A stretch of 18,179 bases of DNA, taken from assembly GCA_018066225.1 (NCBI GenBank), contig JAGHRU010000059.1, positions 1-18,179 on the forward strand, written 5' to 3'. The notes beneath the pieces were generated by a model. That model worked only from the letters and a program-made list of their open reading frames with translations. It was not told the DNA's origin and did not search any database. This DNA is from Candidatus Equimonas enterica (GTDB lineage: Bacteria > Bacteroidota > Bacteroidia > Bacteroidales > Bacteroidaceae). This document shows positions 17,556 to 18,179 of the stretch, piece by piece (positions within the stretch are counted from its first letter, which is position 1; each line of letters opens with the position of its first letter). Made by a program: the position numbers and the translations under genes.

Positions 17556-18179
17556 TTATTTAGCCATTCTGAGCACAGGCCGCACGGACTGCCCAGAGCA
17601 ACGGTTGTAGTTGCCCGCGGGATTCGCGCTGCCCGAGTTGAAGAACAAGCTGAACGCGTTCGCCGGATTGCTCGCGTTGAGCGACGACGACCTGTAGTAG
17701 CCGCGGGACCCAGCGAAGTCCACGGACGTACCGCTGAGGTCGCCCGCAGCGGGAAGGAAAATAGACTTCGACGCATAGGCATCCTTACCCTTGACTTCAT
17801 AACCTGCTACGCCCGTGTTGTTGTAATTGGCAGTCCAAGTAAAAGTTGTGTTATCATACAACGCCTGCCACTCGGCCCGCGTAGGCATTACCCAATCGCC
17901 ATGCCAGTTCTGACGGGCGGCATCATACTCAGGCTTCAAGACCTTGTTGTCATCATAAGGCACAGTGGACCATTCTGTAAATGAACTTTGGCCACAATAT
18001 GATTCCCATTTATAGCCCGCACTCTTGCCGTCTTTCCAAGAGGTGGGCTTACCACTACCACTCCAATTCTGATAATAAGGCGTAGTCCCCAAGCAAAGTA
18101 GTCGCCATTGCCCTCGGGGGTCGTAGCACCCACATTCGTCGTAGCCCAAAGCACCTTGTAGCCATCGACTTCAATGCCG
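17556..18179 (-). pseudogene. FISUMP-domain protein, frameshifted and 5'-partial
   Basis: This is a second member of the family at the left edge, on the opposite strand. From the right edge the frame reads 'GIEVDGYKVLWATTNVGATTPEGNGDYFAWG'-type residues and then goes out of frame. The following homologous part, 'TTPYYQNWSGSGKPTSWKDG…', continues in another frame to the stop at 17556, with 'WVMPTRAEWQALYDN', 'NYNNTGVAGYEV', 'SIFLPAAGDLSG', 'RGYYRSSS' and a proper end 'CSGQSVRPVLRMAK'. The shift falls at a run of four G's (CCCC 18087-18090 on the plus strand). One more G would give W-G-T-T-P-Y-Y; four missing bases would give a closer match to the paralogue (W-G-D-T-T-T-Y-Y). The start lies outside the window. 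It may be a true pseudogene, a phase-variable gene or a sequencing error. Confidence 0.75.

Overview
The window looks like a Bacteroidales chromosome, probably Prevotella/Segatella-like. The protein families fit: paralogous proteins with the Fibrobacter succinogenes major domain (FISUMP), a giant exonuclease-RecQ-UvrD helicase, and a DnaK ending in EEVK. Candidate promoters match the Bacteroidetes -7 pattern TAnnTTTG, and leaders are A-rich rather than Shine-Dalgarno type. This assignment is inference from gene content; no marker was searched. By eye, base use is uneven: dnaK and the right half are GC-rich, while the left-end FISUMP gene is AT-rich.

Layout. (1) 1-1060: a FISUMP-domain gene open at the left edge, followed by a broken second copy of its 3' end. 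(2) 1069-1220: a 152-bp element with perfect 13-bp inverted ends, apparently an internally deleted insertion sequence, lying in the dnaK upstream region. (3) 1380-3360: dnaK and a perfect 15-bp terminator stem. (4) 3445-8312, minus strand: one very large repair-type gene (DnaQ-like exonuclease, RecQ helicase, UvrD/Rep helicase), split by an in-frame TGA and a frameshift. (5) 8514-9581, minus: an intact Fic-family protein with a C-terminal winged helix and its own promoter. (6) 9755-15194, minus: asd, gtrA, a GtrB-like polyprenyl-phosphate glycosyltransferase, a GT39/ArnT-like transferase and an NhaC-type antiporter, mostly close-packed. The one wide gap, between gtrA and the GtrB-like gene, is filled by a 204-bp structure bounded by 23-bp inverted repeats. 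(7) 15313-17301, plus: a CPA2-type cation/proton antiporter, divergent from asd. (8) 17302-17555: a GC-rich structured intergenic region. (9) 17556-18179, minus: a second FISUMP-domain gene, frameshifted and running off the right edge.

How the genes may work together. gtrA, the GtrB-like gene and the GT39 gene have the three activities needed to load a sugar onto undecaprenyl phosphate, flip it across the inner membrane and transfer it to a periplasmic acceptor such as lipid A, O-antigen or protein. The inverted-repeat structure inside this unit carries a TAnnTTTG box that now points away from the GT genes, so it is either a fold-back mobile element or an invertible regulatory segment. asd (amino acid and diaminopimelate synthesis) and two cation/proton antiporters flank it. 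The most notable features are the disrupted three-enzyme helicase and the inverted-repeat element.
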